From CAYXOX01 sp964466745 (GTDB lineage: Bacteria > Pseudomonadota > Alphaproteobacteria > Rhodobacterales > Rhodobacteraceae): a stretch of 51,474 nt of DNA. Every line of letters begins with the position of its first letter. Position 1 is the stretch's first letter. Made by a program: the position numbers and the translations under genes. This document shows, piece after piece, positions 1 through 7,829 of the stretch. The stretch lies in the NCBI GenBank assembly GCA_964466745.1, contig CAYXOX010000008.1:1-51474 (forward strand), read 5' to 3'. The notes beneath the pieces were generated by a model. That model made no database searches and had not been told where the DNA came from. It worked only from the letters and a program-made list of their open reading frames with translations.

Positions 1-384
1 CGCGGCCGCGGCGCCGCCCGGCGCCGGCTCGCCAGCGGCTTCGGCGGCGCGCGGCCCGGCCGCTTCGGCGGCGGCCTCCTCCGGGGCGTCCTGAGCCTCC
101 GCGGCGTCCGCGGGCGCGGCATCGGCCGTCCAGTCCGGGCCGTCGCCCACGTCGATCCGCGCGATCGGGGTGCCGACCGAAACGGTATGGCCCGTCTCGA
201 CGAGGGTCTCCACGACGGTGCCGTCGCCGAGGGCGGGAAACTCGACGATGGTCTTGTCGGTTTCCACCTCCAGGATCTCCTGCCCGCGCCGGAACGCCTG
301 CCCCGGCTGGACGAGCCAGTCCACCAGCCTGCCCTCCTCCATGGTCTCGCCCATGCGGGGCATCTTGAGGATGCCGATGGTCAT
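1..384 (-). CDS. Dihydrolipoamide acyltransferase (E2), N-terminal lipoyl domain; truncated by window edge
   Basis: This is the first 128 codons of an E2 subunit of a 2-oxo acid or acetoin dehydrogenase complex; the rest lies beyond the left edge. Residues 1-80 form a biotinyl/lipoyl domain with the lipoylation motif ETDKT and its lysine at about residue 44. An Ala/Pro/Glu-rich flexible linker follows, as is usual between the lipoyl and subunit-binding domains. The ATG overlaps the stop of the E1 beta gene (ATGA) and has an AGGA-type ribosome binding site. Position in the operon (E1 alpha, E1 beta, E2) supports the call. The peripheral-subunit-binding and catalytic domains cannot be seen, so an independent lipoyl protein is possible but unlikely. 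Confidence 0.85.
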   Translation of the reverse strand, partial: MTIGILKMPRMGETMEEGRLVDWLVQPGQAFRRGQEILEVETDKTIVEFPALGDGTVVETLVETGHTVSVGTPIARIDVGDGPDWTADAAPADAAEAQDAPEEAAAEAAGPRAAEAAGEPAPGGAAAA

Positions 385-1355
385 GCCACCATCCTGCGCG
401 CGGTGTCGCGCACGAGCTCGGCGCCGGGCACCGAGTTCTTCTCCAGCTCGACCGACACCGAGATCGGGATGTCCTCGCCCGCGACCCGCACCACGGGATC
501 CTCGAGATAGTCGAAGCATTCCTCGCCGATCCGGGCCGCGAGCTCGGCGGCGACGCCGGCCGTCATCGCGCCCTCGGAGACCACCATCGCCTTGCCGACC
601 TTCTCGACCTCGGCGCGGACGGTGTCGAAATCCAGCGGGTTGAGCGTCCGCAGATCGATCACGGTGACCTCGATGCCCGAGCGGGAGAGCTCTTCGGCGG
701 CCTCGAGCACGTGGTGGACCTGCCGGGAATAGGTGACGATCACGAGATCGGAGCCGCGCCGGCGCACCACCGCCTCGCCCCAGGCGGGCGGCGGCACCGA
801 AAGGTCCACCTCCTCGGCCAGCGCGTAGAGGCTCTTGTGCTCGATGAAGACCACCGGATCGGGCTGCACGAGCGCCTGCCGCAACAGGTGGTAGGCATCG
901 TAGACCGTGCCGGGCATGGCGAGCCGCAGCCCGGGGGTGTGCATCACGTAGGCCTCGAGCGACTGGCTGTGCTGAGCGCCGGCGGAGCGCCCGGTGCCGC
1001 CCTGGGTGCGCAGTACCATGGGCACGCCGATCTGCCCGCCGAACATGTAGCGGATCTTGGCGGCCTGGTTGCACAGCTGATCCATCGTCATGCCGATGAA
1101 ATCCACGTACATCAGCTCGGCCACGGGGCGCATCCCCGCCATGGCCGCGCCCACGGCGGTGCCGATGATCGCGGGCTCGGAGATCGGCGTATCCACCAGC
1201 CGCTCGGGGCCGAACTCGTCGATCATTCCCTTGGTGACGCCGTAGGCGCCGCCGTAGCGCCCCACCTCCTCGCCGATGACGAAGATGTCGGGATCTTCGC
1301 GCATGGCGTCAGTCAGCGCCTGCCTGAGCGCGTCGCGGTAGGCCAGTCTGGGCAT
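381..1355 (-). CDS. 2-oxo acid / acetoin dehydrogenase E1 component, beta subunit
   Basis: 324 aa, the normal length for AcoB/PdhB-type E1 beta subunits. With E1 alpha it should form the thiamine-diphosphate decarboxylase of a dehydrogenase complex in the cytoplasm. The N-terminus (MPRLAYRDALRQALTDAM) and the segment with IFVIGEEVGRYGGAYGVTKG are typical of the family, as is DTPISEPAIIGTAVGAAMAG, followed by the transketolase C-terminal domain. I chose the ATG at 1355 because AAGGGA lies 9 nt upstream; an ATG at 1364 overlaps the E1 alpha stop (ATGA) and would add three residues. It overlaps E2 by 4 nt. The complex lies downstream of a sugar-type ABC importer, so the 2-oxo acid or acyloin substrate is probably derived from the imported compound. 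Confidence 0.9.
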   Translation of the reverse strand: MPRLAYRDALRQALTDAMREDPDIFVIGEEVGRYGGAYGVTKGMIDEFGPERLVDTPISEPAIIGTAVGAAMAGMRPVAELMYVDFIGMTMDQLCNQAAKIRYMFGGQIGVPMVLRTQGGTGRSAGAQHSQSLEAYVMHTPGLRLAMPGTVYDAYHLLRQALVQPDPVVFIEHKSLYALAEEVDLSVPPPAWGEAVVRRRGSDLVIVTYSRQVHHVLEAAEELSRSGIEVTVIDLRTLNPLDFDTVRAEVEKVGKAMVVSEGAMTAGVAAELAARIGEECFDYLEDPVVRVAGEDIPISVSVELEKNSVPGAELVRDTARRMVA

Positions 1356-1360
1356 CGCTC

Positions 1361-2404
1361 TCATTCCCTTGCCAGCACGCGGTCGATGCGGCGCCTCACG
1401 GGCTCGGGCTCGGGCTGGCCGGGCGCGAAGACGTCGCGGAACATGGTGTCGAGCGCGGGCTCGCCGGACTCGACGGTGAAATCGATGGTGGCGTCCATCT
1501 CGGCGGCGATGCGCGCATCGATCGCGTCGAGATCCTCGCCCGACACGCCGCTCTCGGCGAGTCTGCGGCGCGCGTGCTCCACCGGGTCGCGGGCGCGGCC
1601 CTCGGCCTCCTCGTCTTCGCTGCGATAGGGGCTCTTGTCCTTCCGGCCGTGCCCGAAGAAGCGGTAGCAATCCACCGCGAGAAAGCCCGGCGTGCCGGTG
1701 CGGGCGCCGTCGACGATCCGGCCGGCGGCCTCCGCGACATCGAGCACGTCGAGCCCGTCCACCGTTTCGGCATCGAGCCCGAAGGCACGCGCGCGTTCGT
1801 GCAGCCGGGTGGACTTCGTCGCCTGGTCGATCCGGGTTCCCATGCCCCACTGATTGTTGATGCACACGAACACCGCCGGCAGATCCCACAGCGCGGCCAT
1901 GTTCATGCTCTCGTAGAGGATGCCCTGCTGCATCGCGCCGTCGCCGAAGAAGGCGATGGAGACCGCCCCCGTGCCGCGCCGCTTGGCGACCATCGCCGCG
2001 CCGACCACCGCCGGGATGCCTCCGCCGACGATGGCGTTCGCGCCGAGATGGCCAAGGCCCATGTCGGCGATGTGCATGGAGCCGCCCTTGCCGCGGCAGT
2101 AGCCCGTTTCCTTGCCGCCGATCTCCGCCATCATCCGGTTGGGATCGGCGCCGCGCGCAAGGAAGATGCCGTGCCCGCGGTGGTGGGTGGTGAACGTGTC
2201 GCCGTCACGCATCGCGGCGCTCACCCCAACGGCCGCGCTCTCCTCTCCGATCGAGAGGTGAAGCATCGAGCCGGCGCTGGCGCCGCGCAGGTAGAGCTCG
2301 CCGACGCGATCCTCGAAGGTCCTGATGCGCCGCATCTGGGTGTAGCGCTGCAGAAGGCCCGAGTTGGATTTCTGCGACGCCGCCATATCGGCCACGCGAG
2401 TCAT
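1361..2404 (-). CDS. 2-oxo acid / acetoin dehydrogenase E1 component, alpha subunit
   Basis: 347 aa. The thiamine-diphosphate motif is visible as GDGAMQQGILYESMNMA, ending in CINNQWGMGT (the GDG...NN motif). HHRGHGIFLARG and GKGGSMHI are conserved in PdhA/AcoA-type E1 alpha proteins. Sequence style resembles acetoin dehydrogenase AcoA at least as much as pyruvate dehydrogenase, so substrate is open. GAGGAG lies upstream of the ATG. The gene begins 11 nt after the permease stop and is followed immediately by E1 beta, so it belongs to the same transcript as the ABC importer. No lipoamide dehydrogenase (E3) gene is visible; E3 may lie beyond the left edge or be shared. Confidence 0.9.
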   Translation of the reverse strand: MTRVADMAASQKSNSGLLQRYTQMRRIRTFEDRVGELYLRGASAGSMLHLSIGEESAAVGVSAAMRDGDTFTTHHRGHGIFLARGADPNRMMAEIGGKETGYCRGKGGSMHIADMGLGHLGANAIVGGGIPAVVGAAMVAKRRGTGAVSIAFFGDGAMQQGILYESMNMAALWDLPAVFVCINNQWGMGTRIDQATKSTRLHERARAFGLDAETVDGLDVLDVAEAAGRIVDGARTGTPGFLAVDCYRFFGHGRKDKSPYRSEDEEAEGRARDPVEHARRRLAESGVSGEDLDAIDARIAAEMDATIDFTVESGEPALDTMFRDVFAPGQPEPEPVRRRIDRVLARE

Positions 2405-2415
2405 GTTCGCTCTCC

Positions 2416-3408
2416 TCAAAGGATGTTCAGTTTCGTGGTGCGGGAGACGACCGCCACGGCAACGAGGATGATCGCGCCCTTCACGATGTTCTGGATGAAG
2501 GTATCCATCCCCATCAGGTTGAGGCCGTTGTTGATCACCCCGATGAAGAGCGCGCCGCAGAAGGTCCCGATGATCGTCGCGGTGCCGGGGCGGAACATCG
2601 TCATGCCGATGAACACGGTGGCCAGACCGTCGAGCAGGAACCGCTCGCCCACGTTGGGCTGCCCCGAGCCGAGCCGGGCGGCCAGCAGGAGCCCGGCCAC
2701 CGAGGCGAAGACGGCGACGAGCACGAGCGCGGCTATGCGGTAGAAATCCACCCGGATGCCCGAAAGTTCGGCGGCCTTCTGGTTGCCGCCCACGGCGTAG
2801 ATATAGCGCCCGAAGACGGTGCGCTCCATCGCAAGCCACGCGATGGCCACGGCCCCGAGCATGAAGAAGGCCAGCACCGGAAGCTGCCAGACGCGCCCCT
2901 GCCCGAGCCATGTGTAGGCCTCCGGAAGGCCGCCGTAGATCGCCCGCCCCCCCGTGATCAGGAAGTTGATCCCGAAGAGGATGGACCCGGTGGCGAGGGT
3001 GGCGATCAGCGACGGGATGCCCACCTTCGTGACGAGAACGCCGTTGACCAGCCCCACGAGAAGCCCCGCCCCGAGGGCCGCCGAGAAGGCCGCGAGGAGG
3101 CTGTAATCGTTCACCAGCATCAGCGGCGTCAGGATGCCGGCAAGGCCGACGGTGAAGCCCACCGAGAGATCGATTTCGCGGGCGGCGAAGCCGAAGGTCA
3201 GCCCGGCCCCGACGATCCCGAGGATCGAGATCTGCTGCAGGATGTTGGAAAGGTTGAAGACCGTGAAGAACCTGTCGACGAACAGCGAGAAGCCCACGAA
3301 CATGAGCACCAGAACGATCAGCGTGGAGTAGCGCAGCCACCAGTCGCTGCGGGGTTTCGCGCCGTCCTGGCGCGCGGCGCCGGCTTTGGCGACGGACTCG
3401 GTGTTCAT
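2416..3408 (-). CDS. Ribose/xylose-type ABC transporter permease
   Basis: 330 aa inner-membrane permease of the RbsC/XylH family (BPD_transp_2). Multiple hydrophobic segments begin at about residue 25 (YSTLIVLVLMFVGFSLFV). The family signature region ILGIVGAGLTFGFAAREIDLSVG follows, and GMTMFRPGTATIIGTFCGALF lies near the C-terminus. The ATG has an ideal GGGAGGAG and overlaps the ATPase stop (ATGA), giving translational coupling. With the neighbouring ATPase and binding protein it should import a monosaccharide, polyol or similar small hydroxylated compound. The substrate cannot be read from the sequence. Confidence 0.92.
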   Translation of the reverse strand: MNTESVAKAGAARQDGAKPRSDWWLRYSTLIVLVLMFVGFSLFVDRFFTVFNLSNILQQISILGIVGAGLTFGFAAREIDLSVGFTVGLAGILTPLMLVNDYSLLAAFSAALGAGLLVGLVNGVLVTKVGIPSLIATLATGSILFGINFLITGGRAIYGGLPEAYTWLGQGRVWQLPVLAFFMLGAVAIAWLAMERTVFGRYIYAVGGNQKAAELSGIRVDFYRIAALVLVAVFASVAGLLLAARLGSGQPNVGERFLLDGLATVFIGMTMFRPGTATIIGTFCGALFIGVINNGLNLMGMDTFIQNIVKGAIILVAVAVVSRTTKLNIL

Positions 3409-4904
3409 TGTTCTCCTCCCGCCATGGCGGCGATGAACCGCGCCTCTGAATACTCTTCTGCCCGGATCTCCGGGCCGGGCCGGCCGCCTGCGAAGGGCAC
3501 CACCCGGTGTGCGATCTGCTCCACCTCCAGCAGGTCGGAGGATGCGACGAGGACGGCCACGCCGCCTTCCGCAAGGCGGCGGATGTGACCGTAGATCTCC
3601 TGCTTGGCGCCGATGTCCACGCCCTCGGTGGGCTCGATGAAGATCATCACCCGGTATTTCTCGGCGGCGCCGTAGAGCCACTTGCCGAGGCTGACCTTCT
3701 GCTTGTTGCCGCCCGAAAGGGTCTTGACCACCTGCGCGGAGCCGCTCGCGCGGACCTGCAGCTCGTCCATGACCCGGCCGGACTCGGCCGCCTCCCGCGC
3801 CGGGCTGAGCAGGCCGCCGCGCGTGCCGGCCTCGGGGTGCACGACCGATAGATTCTCGCGGATCGTGCCTTCGGGCATCAGCGCGTTCTCCATCCGGTGG
3901 TCGGGCACGAGGCCGACGCCGAGCCGCTGCATGCGCCGGGGCGAGGGCGCCTCGACGCGCGCGCCGCCAAGGCGCATCTCGCCGGAGAGATAGCCGGCAC
4001 CGCTGAAGAGCGAGCGGGCGAAGCCGAAATGCCCCGCGCCTGTGAGCCCGATGAGGCCCACGACCTCGCCGGGGCGCAACGTGAACGCGGGCACCTGCAC
4101 CGCGCCCACCCGCCAGTCGGACACCGACAGGACCGGCGCGCCCTCGGCGGGCGGCCGCGCCCGGGCGGCGGCGCGGCCCTTCATCCCGCGCTCCAGCATG
4201 AGCGTGACCATGTCTTCCACATCGAGCCTTCCGGCAAGTTCGGTGGCCACCTTGCGGCCATCCCGCAGCACCGTAATCCTGTCGGACAAGGCTTTGACCT
4301 CGGTGAGAAAATGGCTGATCAGCACCACCCCGACCCCGCGTTCGGGCAGGCGGCGGATGATCTTCCAGAGCTGTTCCTTCTCGCGCGACTGGAGCGTTGC
4401 CGTGGGCTCGTCGAGGATCACGAGGCGCACGTCGCGACGCAGGGCGCGCACGATCTCGATGACCTTCCTGTCGGCCATGTCGAGCGACTGGACCGGCTCC
4501 GCGAGATCGATCCCCGCGTCGGGGAACCATTCGTCCATCAGCGCCTGTGCGCGGGCGATCAGCGCGCCGCGCCGCAGGAAGCCCGCAACCCGCGGCTCCT
4601 CGCCGAGCAGGATGTTTTCGGCGCCCGAGAGCGGCGGCACGAGGCTGCCCTCCTGGGTGACGAGCGCGATGCCCTGCGACAGCGCGTCGATCGAGGAATT
4701 GAGCACGATGGGCCGGCCATCGAGGGCGAGCGTGCCCGAGGTCGGCGCCTGGATGCCGGCGAGGATGCTCATGAGCGTGGACTTGCCGGCGCCGTTCTCG
4801 CCGATCAGCCCGTGCACCTCGTCGAGCCGGATCTCGCAGGACACGCCGTCGAGGGCGCGCGTCCCGGGAAATTCCATGACGATATCCCTGAGCTCGAAAC
4901 TCAT
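3405..4904 (-). CDS. Ribose/xylose-type ABC transporter, double ATPase subunit
   Basis: 499 aa with two tandem ABC domains, as in RbsA/XylG/MglA. The first domain has Walker A GENGAGKSTL and Walker B VILDEPTATL. The second is degenerate in Walker A (GLTGAGHFGFARS) but keeps the signature LSGGNKQK and IFIEPTEGVD. A degenerate second domain is the family rule. The start at MSFELRD was preferred over a longer reading because GGAGCAGG precedes it and homology begins there. It is the second gene of the operon, after the binding protein, and is separated from it by a strong stem-loop. Confidence 0.92.
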   Translation of the reverse strand: MSFELRDIVMEFPGTRALDGVSCEIRLDEVHGLIGENGAGKSTLMSILAGIQAPTSGTLALDGRPIVLNSSIDALSQGIALVTQEGSLVPPLSGAENILLGEEPRVAGFLRRGALIARAQALMDEWFPDAGIDLAEPVQSLDMADRKVIEIVRALRRDVRLVILDEPTATLQSREKEQLWKIIRRLPERGVGVVLISHFLTEVKALSDRITVLRDGRKVATELAGRLDVEDMVTLMLERGMKGRAAARARPPAEGAPVLSVSDWRVGAVQVPAFTLRPGEVVGLIGLTGAGHFGFARSLFSGAGYLSGEMRLGGARVEAPSPRRMQRLGVGLVPDHRMENALMPEGTIRENLSVVHPEAGTRGGLLSPAREAAESGRVMDELQVRASGSAQVVKTLSGGNKQKVSLGKWLYGAAEKYRVMIFIEPTEGVDIGAKQEIYGHIRRLAEGGVAVLVASSDLLEVEQIAHRVVPFAGGRPGPEIRAEEYSEARFIAAMAGGEQ

Positions 4905-4942
4905 CGAGACCTGCTCCGGTGTTTCGCGAGATGAGAGCCGGG

Positions 4943-4969
4943 CCGGGCGGCGGCGCACCCGCCGCCCGG
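4943..4969 (-). promoter_or_regulatory. Stem-loop directly after binding-protein gene (11-bp stem)
   Basis: A perfect inverted repeat: CCGGGCGGCGG, loop CGCAC, CCGCCGCCCGG. On the transcript it starts about 11 nt after the binding-protein stop and lies before the ATPase ribosome binding site. No T-run follows, so it does not look like a simple intrinsic terminator. The likely role is 3' protection of the binding-protein message or partial attenuation, so that more binding protein than transporter is made (inference). Confidence 0.6.
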
Positions 4970-4980
4970 AAGGGGACGAC

Positions 4981-5916
4981 CTAGAGGAAGTCCTGGCAGT
5001 TGCTCTTGGTGACCAGCGGGGCGTCCATGTAGACCGTCCGCGAGGGGATCACGTCTTCGGCGGGCGTGCCGTCCACCACGATGGCGGTGATCCAGTCGCC
5101 CACCTGCTGGCCCATGCCCTCGAAGGGCTGGGAGACGGTGGCGATCATCATCGAGTCGGGCTTGCAGACCTCGGCCACGGCCTGCGGATGGCCGTCGATG
5201 CCGATCACCTTCACGTCGGAGAGGCCGGCGGCGGTCATCACGTTGATGGCGGCTTGTGCCGGCTCGTCCCACGGCGCCCAGACGGCGTCGATATCCGGGC
5301 CGAAGCGGGCCACGTAATCCTGCATCACGTTCGTGGTGTCTTCGAAGAAGGCCGAGATGTCGATGTCATGCTCGGCGAGGACGTTGACGTCGCTGTACTC
5401 GCGCAGGACGTCCTCCATCACGTCGCTGCGCTTGCGCGTGCCGTGGTGGGAGGCCATGCGCAGGAAGATGATGTTGCCTTCCGCGCCCATCTGGTCGAGC
5501 AGGTAGGGCGAGACGCTGGCCGACATGGCCCAGTTGTTCGTCGTGATGTCGACGACGGCGCCGTCGACGTAGCCCGAATCGACCGAGAAGATCGGAATGC
5601 CGGCCGCGGCCGCCTCGGCAATGGCGGCGGTCGATGCCCGCAGATCGGCCATCGTGACGATGATGGCATCCACGCCGCGCGCCGCCGCATCCTGGATGTT
5701 CGAGGCGATGGCTTCGCCCGAACCGTTGGAATCGAGGTAGCTGACGTTCCAGTCCGAACCGGACTCGGCCAGCCAGGCCTCGAACCCGGCCTTCACGCGC
5801 TGCTCGGACTGCGCCGCGGCGGTGGAATGAACCCAGGCGATGTCGAGCGCCAGGGCGGGCGCCGCAAGGCCCATTCCGGCAACCGCGACGGCGGCTGCGA
5901 GGGTGTGCTTCTTCAT
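4981..5916 (-). CDS. Periplasmic sugar-binding protein (ribose-type, Peripla_BP_4)
   Basis: 311 aa. Residues 1-23 are a Sec signal peptide (MKKHTLAAAVAVAGMG, then an APALA-type cleavage site). The mature protein is a type I periplasmic-binding fold: an IAWVHSTAAAQSEQRVKAGF start, DAIIVTMADL in the first lobe, FSVDSGYVDGAVVDITTNNW, and GIDGHPQAVAEVC near the end, as in RbsB-like proteins. The ATG at 5916 is preceded by GGGAGGAGACG; a longer frame exists upstream but has no such site. It is the promoter-proximal gene of the operon, facing the SorC regulator across the operator region. Ligand unknown. Confidence 0.92.
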   Translation of the reverse strand: MKKHTLAAAVAVAGMGLAAPALALDIAWVHSTAAAQSEQRVKAGFEAWLAESGSDWNVSYLDSNGSGEAIASNIQDAAARGVDAIIVTMADLRASTAAIAEAAAAGIPIFSVDSGYVDGAVVDITTNNWAMSASVSPYLLDQMGAEGNIIFLRMASHHGTRKRSDVMEDVLREYSDVNVLAEHDIDISAFFEDTTNVMQDYVARFGPDIDAVWAPWDEPAQAAINVMTAAGLSDVKVIGIDGHPQAVAEVCKPDSMMIATVSQPFEGMGQQVGDWITAIVVDGTPAEDVIPSRTVYMDAPLVTKSNCQDFL

Positions 5917-5996
5917 ATTCGTCTCCTCCCATGAACCAGAGCATGGACCCCCGTGTTCACCGAGGGTTCCGGCCGCAAGCGTGCCGCCAGCAAGAT

Positions 5997-6034
5997 CAAT
6001 TGTCAACGACAATTACAATTGTCACGCACAACTG
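5997..6034. promoter_or_regulatory. Two tandem operator-like palindromes between divergent transport operon and sorC-type gene
   Basis: Site 1 is a perfect 17-bp palindrome AATTGTCAACGACAATT (5998-6014). Site 2 is CAATTGT-N5-ACAACTG (6016-6034) with one mismatch between its arms. Their centres are 19 bp apart, about two helical turns, so a SorC-family oligomer could bind both on one DNA face. The placement, 81 bp or more from the binding-protein ATG and 37 bp from the regulator ATG, fits joint control of both directions, including autoregulation. Binding is inferred. Confidence 0.65.
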
Positions 6035-6070
6035 TTTGCCAACGCGGATGGCGCCAGATAGACAGGTGAA

Positions 6071-7051
6071 ATGAACGACTTGTCGGAAAGACAGCTGATG
6101 ACCCGCGCGGCGTGGTTCTACTACGTCGCCGGGCTCAACCAGGAGGCCACCTCCCGGCGCATGGGCCTTACCCGCGCGCGGGTGAACAAGCTTCTGGGCC
6201 AGGCGCGGGATGCGGGAATCGTCTCGATCATCATCAACGACAGGGATCTCGGCCTGCTGCACGCCGAGGAGGCGATCCAGCGGGAATTCGGGCTCGACTT
6301 CTGCATCACGACCCCTGCCCTCGGGCTCGACGAGAGCCAGACCTCGCAGAACAACGCCCTTGCCGCGCTGCCGCTGAAGGCCGCGGGCACTGCCGGCGCG
6401 CTCTACCTGCGCGGCTTCCTGGCCGATCATCCCCGCGCCATCGTGGGCGCCGGCTGGGGCCGCACCCTGGCGCATCTGAGCCGCCAGATGTCGGGCACGA
6501 ACGCGCCCGAGGCCCGTTTCATCAGCCTCATGGGCAGCCTGACGGCGAACTCGGCGTTCAACCCGTTCGAGGTTGTCCAGGCGCTGGCCCAGGCGACCGG
6601 CGGCGAGGGGTATTTCCTGCCGGTGCCCTTCATCGCCGACACCCCCGACGACCGCAACGTGCTGATGGCCCAGCGCGCCGTCGCGCGGCCGATGGACCTC
6701 GCCAAGCGCGCCGATGTGGCCCTGCTTTCGGTGGGCGAACTGACCGAATCCTCGCTGCTGCGCCAGCAGGGCATGATCTCGCGCGAGGAACTGCAGGAGC
6801 TTCGCAACGCCGGCGCGGTGGGCGACACCAACGGGCTCTTCTTCGACCGGGACGGCAGGCCGGTGGAGCACAACCTGAAGCACCGGACGATCGGAACCGG
6901 GGTCGAGGACCTCGCCAAGATGCGCACCGTGCTGCTCTCGGGCGGGCTGCAGAAGGTCGCGGCGACGGAGGCAATCCTGCGGGGCCGTTTCGTGCGCGGG
7001 CTCATCATCGACGGCGACGGCGCGCTCCGTCTCGCCGCGCGCATCGCCTAG
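6071..7051 (+). CDS. SorC/DeoR-type sugar-binding transcriptional regulator
   Basis: 326 aa. An N-terminal helix-turn-helix (about residues 15-50: LNQEATSRRMGLTRARVNKL) is joined to a large C-terminal sugar-phosphate-binding domain of the SorC type (GAGWGRTL, LMGSLTAN, ADVALLSVGEL, GTGVEDLAKM). Such proteins bind DNA as tetramers and sense a sugar or sugar phosphate. It is divergent from the ribose-type ABC/dehydrogenase operon and almost certainly controls it through the palindromes between them. The ATG has an AGGTGAA site 3-4 nt upstream, which is weak. It is convergent with the DUF1989 gene. Confidence 0.9.
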   Translation: MNDLSERQLMTRAAWFYYVAGLNQEATSRRMGLTRARVNKLLGQARDAGIVSIIINDRDLGLLHAEEAIQREFGLDFCITTPALGLDESQTSQNNALAALPLKAAGTAGALYLRGFLADHPRAIVGAGWGRTLAHLSRQMSGTNAPEARFISLMGSLTANSAFNPFEVVQALAQATGGEGYFLPVPFIADTPDDRNVLMAQRAVARPMDLAKRADVALLSVGELTESSLLRQQGMISREELQELRNAGAVGDTNGLFFDRDGRPVEHNLKHRTIGTGVEDLAKMRTVLLSGGLQKVAATEAILRGRFVRGLIIDGDGALRLAARIA

Positions 7052-7169
7052 CTGCCGGCGCAGCCCCCGCCGCAGGCCGCCCCGGGCGGGCGCGCGTGAC
7101 CGGGCGGGTCCGGCTGGAACGGACGTGGGGGTTCGAGGGCGCGCGCCGCCCCCCCCGCGCCCGGGCGGG

Positions 7170-7829
7170 TCAGCCGGCGGACTGTGCGCCGCCGCGGCGA
7201 TGCACGCGCAGTTCGATGTCGCGGGGAACGCCGTCGCTGCCGTTGATGACGATGAGATCCTGGGGGCAGGCCGACACCGCGAAGAGGCAACCGGCTTCGG
7301 CGCGCAGGCGCACATGGGCGCCCGGCGGCGTCCGGCTCGGGTTGTCCTGCAGCGTCATGTCGGGCAACACCACCGTTTCCATGAAGAGGTTCCACGGTGT
7401 CGGCACGCGCGGCAGATCCAGCCCGCGCGCGGCGAAGAGGGCTGCGAGATTGTCGGAGCAGTTCTCATGGTAGCCCTCGTGGCCGTAGAAGATGCGGTAG
7501 CTCGGCGCGCAGCACGCCGGGCAGAGCGTGTCGTGCACGCCCGGAGAGGTGTCTTCGAGGAAATGCAGGATCGGGCGCCAGCTTTGCGTGCAGAGCGTGT
7601 CGCCGGGCCGGAAACCGAGCCGGTAGTGAACGATCCGGCTGTGCTCCATGGACATGTACTCGGCCGGATCCCCGGCGAGAAAGGCCCAGGTATCCACCAC
7701 CTGCCCGCCGTGAAGGTTGACCACGTCCACGACATCGCCCGCCGAAAGCTCCACGAGGCGCGCCGTGCGTGCCGGAACGGGAAGGCGCTCCGGCGCGCGC
7801 CCCGCGCCGTCTGCTCCTGCGCCGGTCAA
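7170..7829 (-). CDS. DUF1989 / urea-carboxylase-associated family protein
   Basis: 219 aa. Family hallmarks are visible in order: PARTARLVELSAGDVVDVVN with GGQVVDTWAF, then GDTLCTQSWRPIL, HENCSDNLAAL, NLFMETVVL, and NPSRTPPGAHVRLRAEAG near the C-terminus with VSACPQDL. Members are often found beside urea carboxylase or amide-degrading genes; the biochemical role is unsettled. A TTG start at 7829 is proposed because it overlaps the upstream stop (TTGA), has AGGAAAG 9 nt upstream and leaves the conserved N-terminus intact; no ATG is suitable. It is the last gene of the dipeptide-type ABC operon, which suggests a nitrogenous substrate. Confidence 0.8.
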   Translation of the reverse strand: MTGAGADGAGRAPERLPVPARTARLVELSAGDVVDVVNLHGGQVVDTWAFLAGDPAEYMSMEHSRIVHYRLGFRPGDTLCTQSWRPILHFLEDTSPGVHDTLCPACCAPSYRIFYGHEGYHENCSDNLAALFAARGLDLPRVPTPWNLFMETVVLPDMTLQDNPSRTPPGAHVRLRAEAGCLFAVSACPQDLIVINGSDGVPRDIELRVHRRGGAQSAG

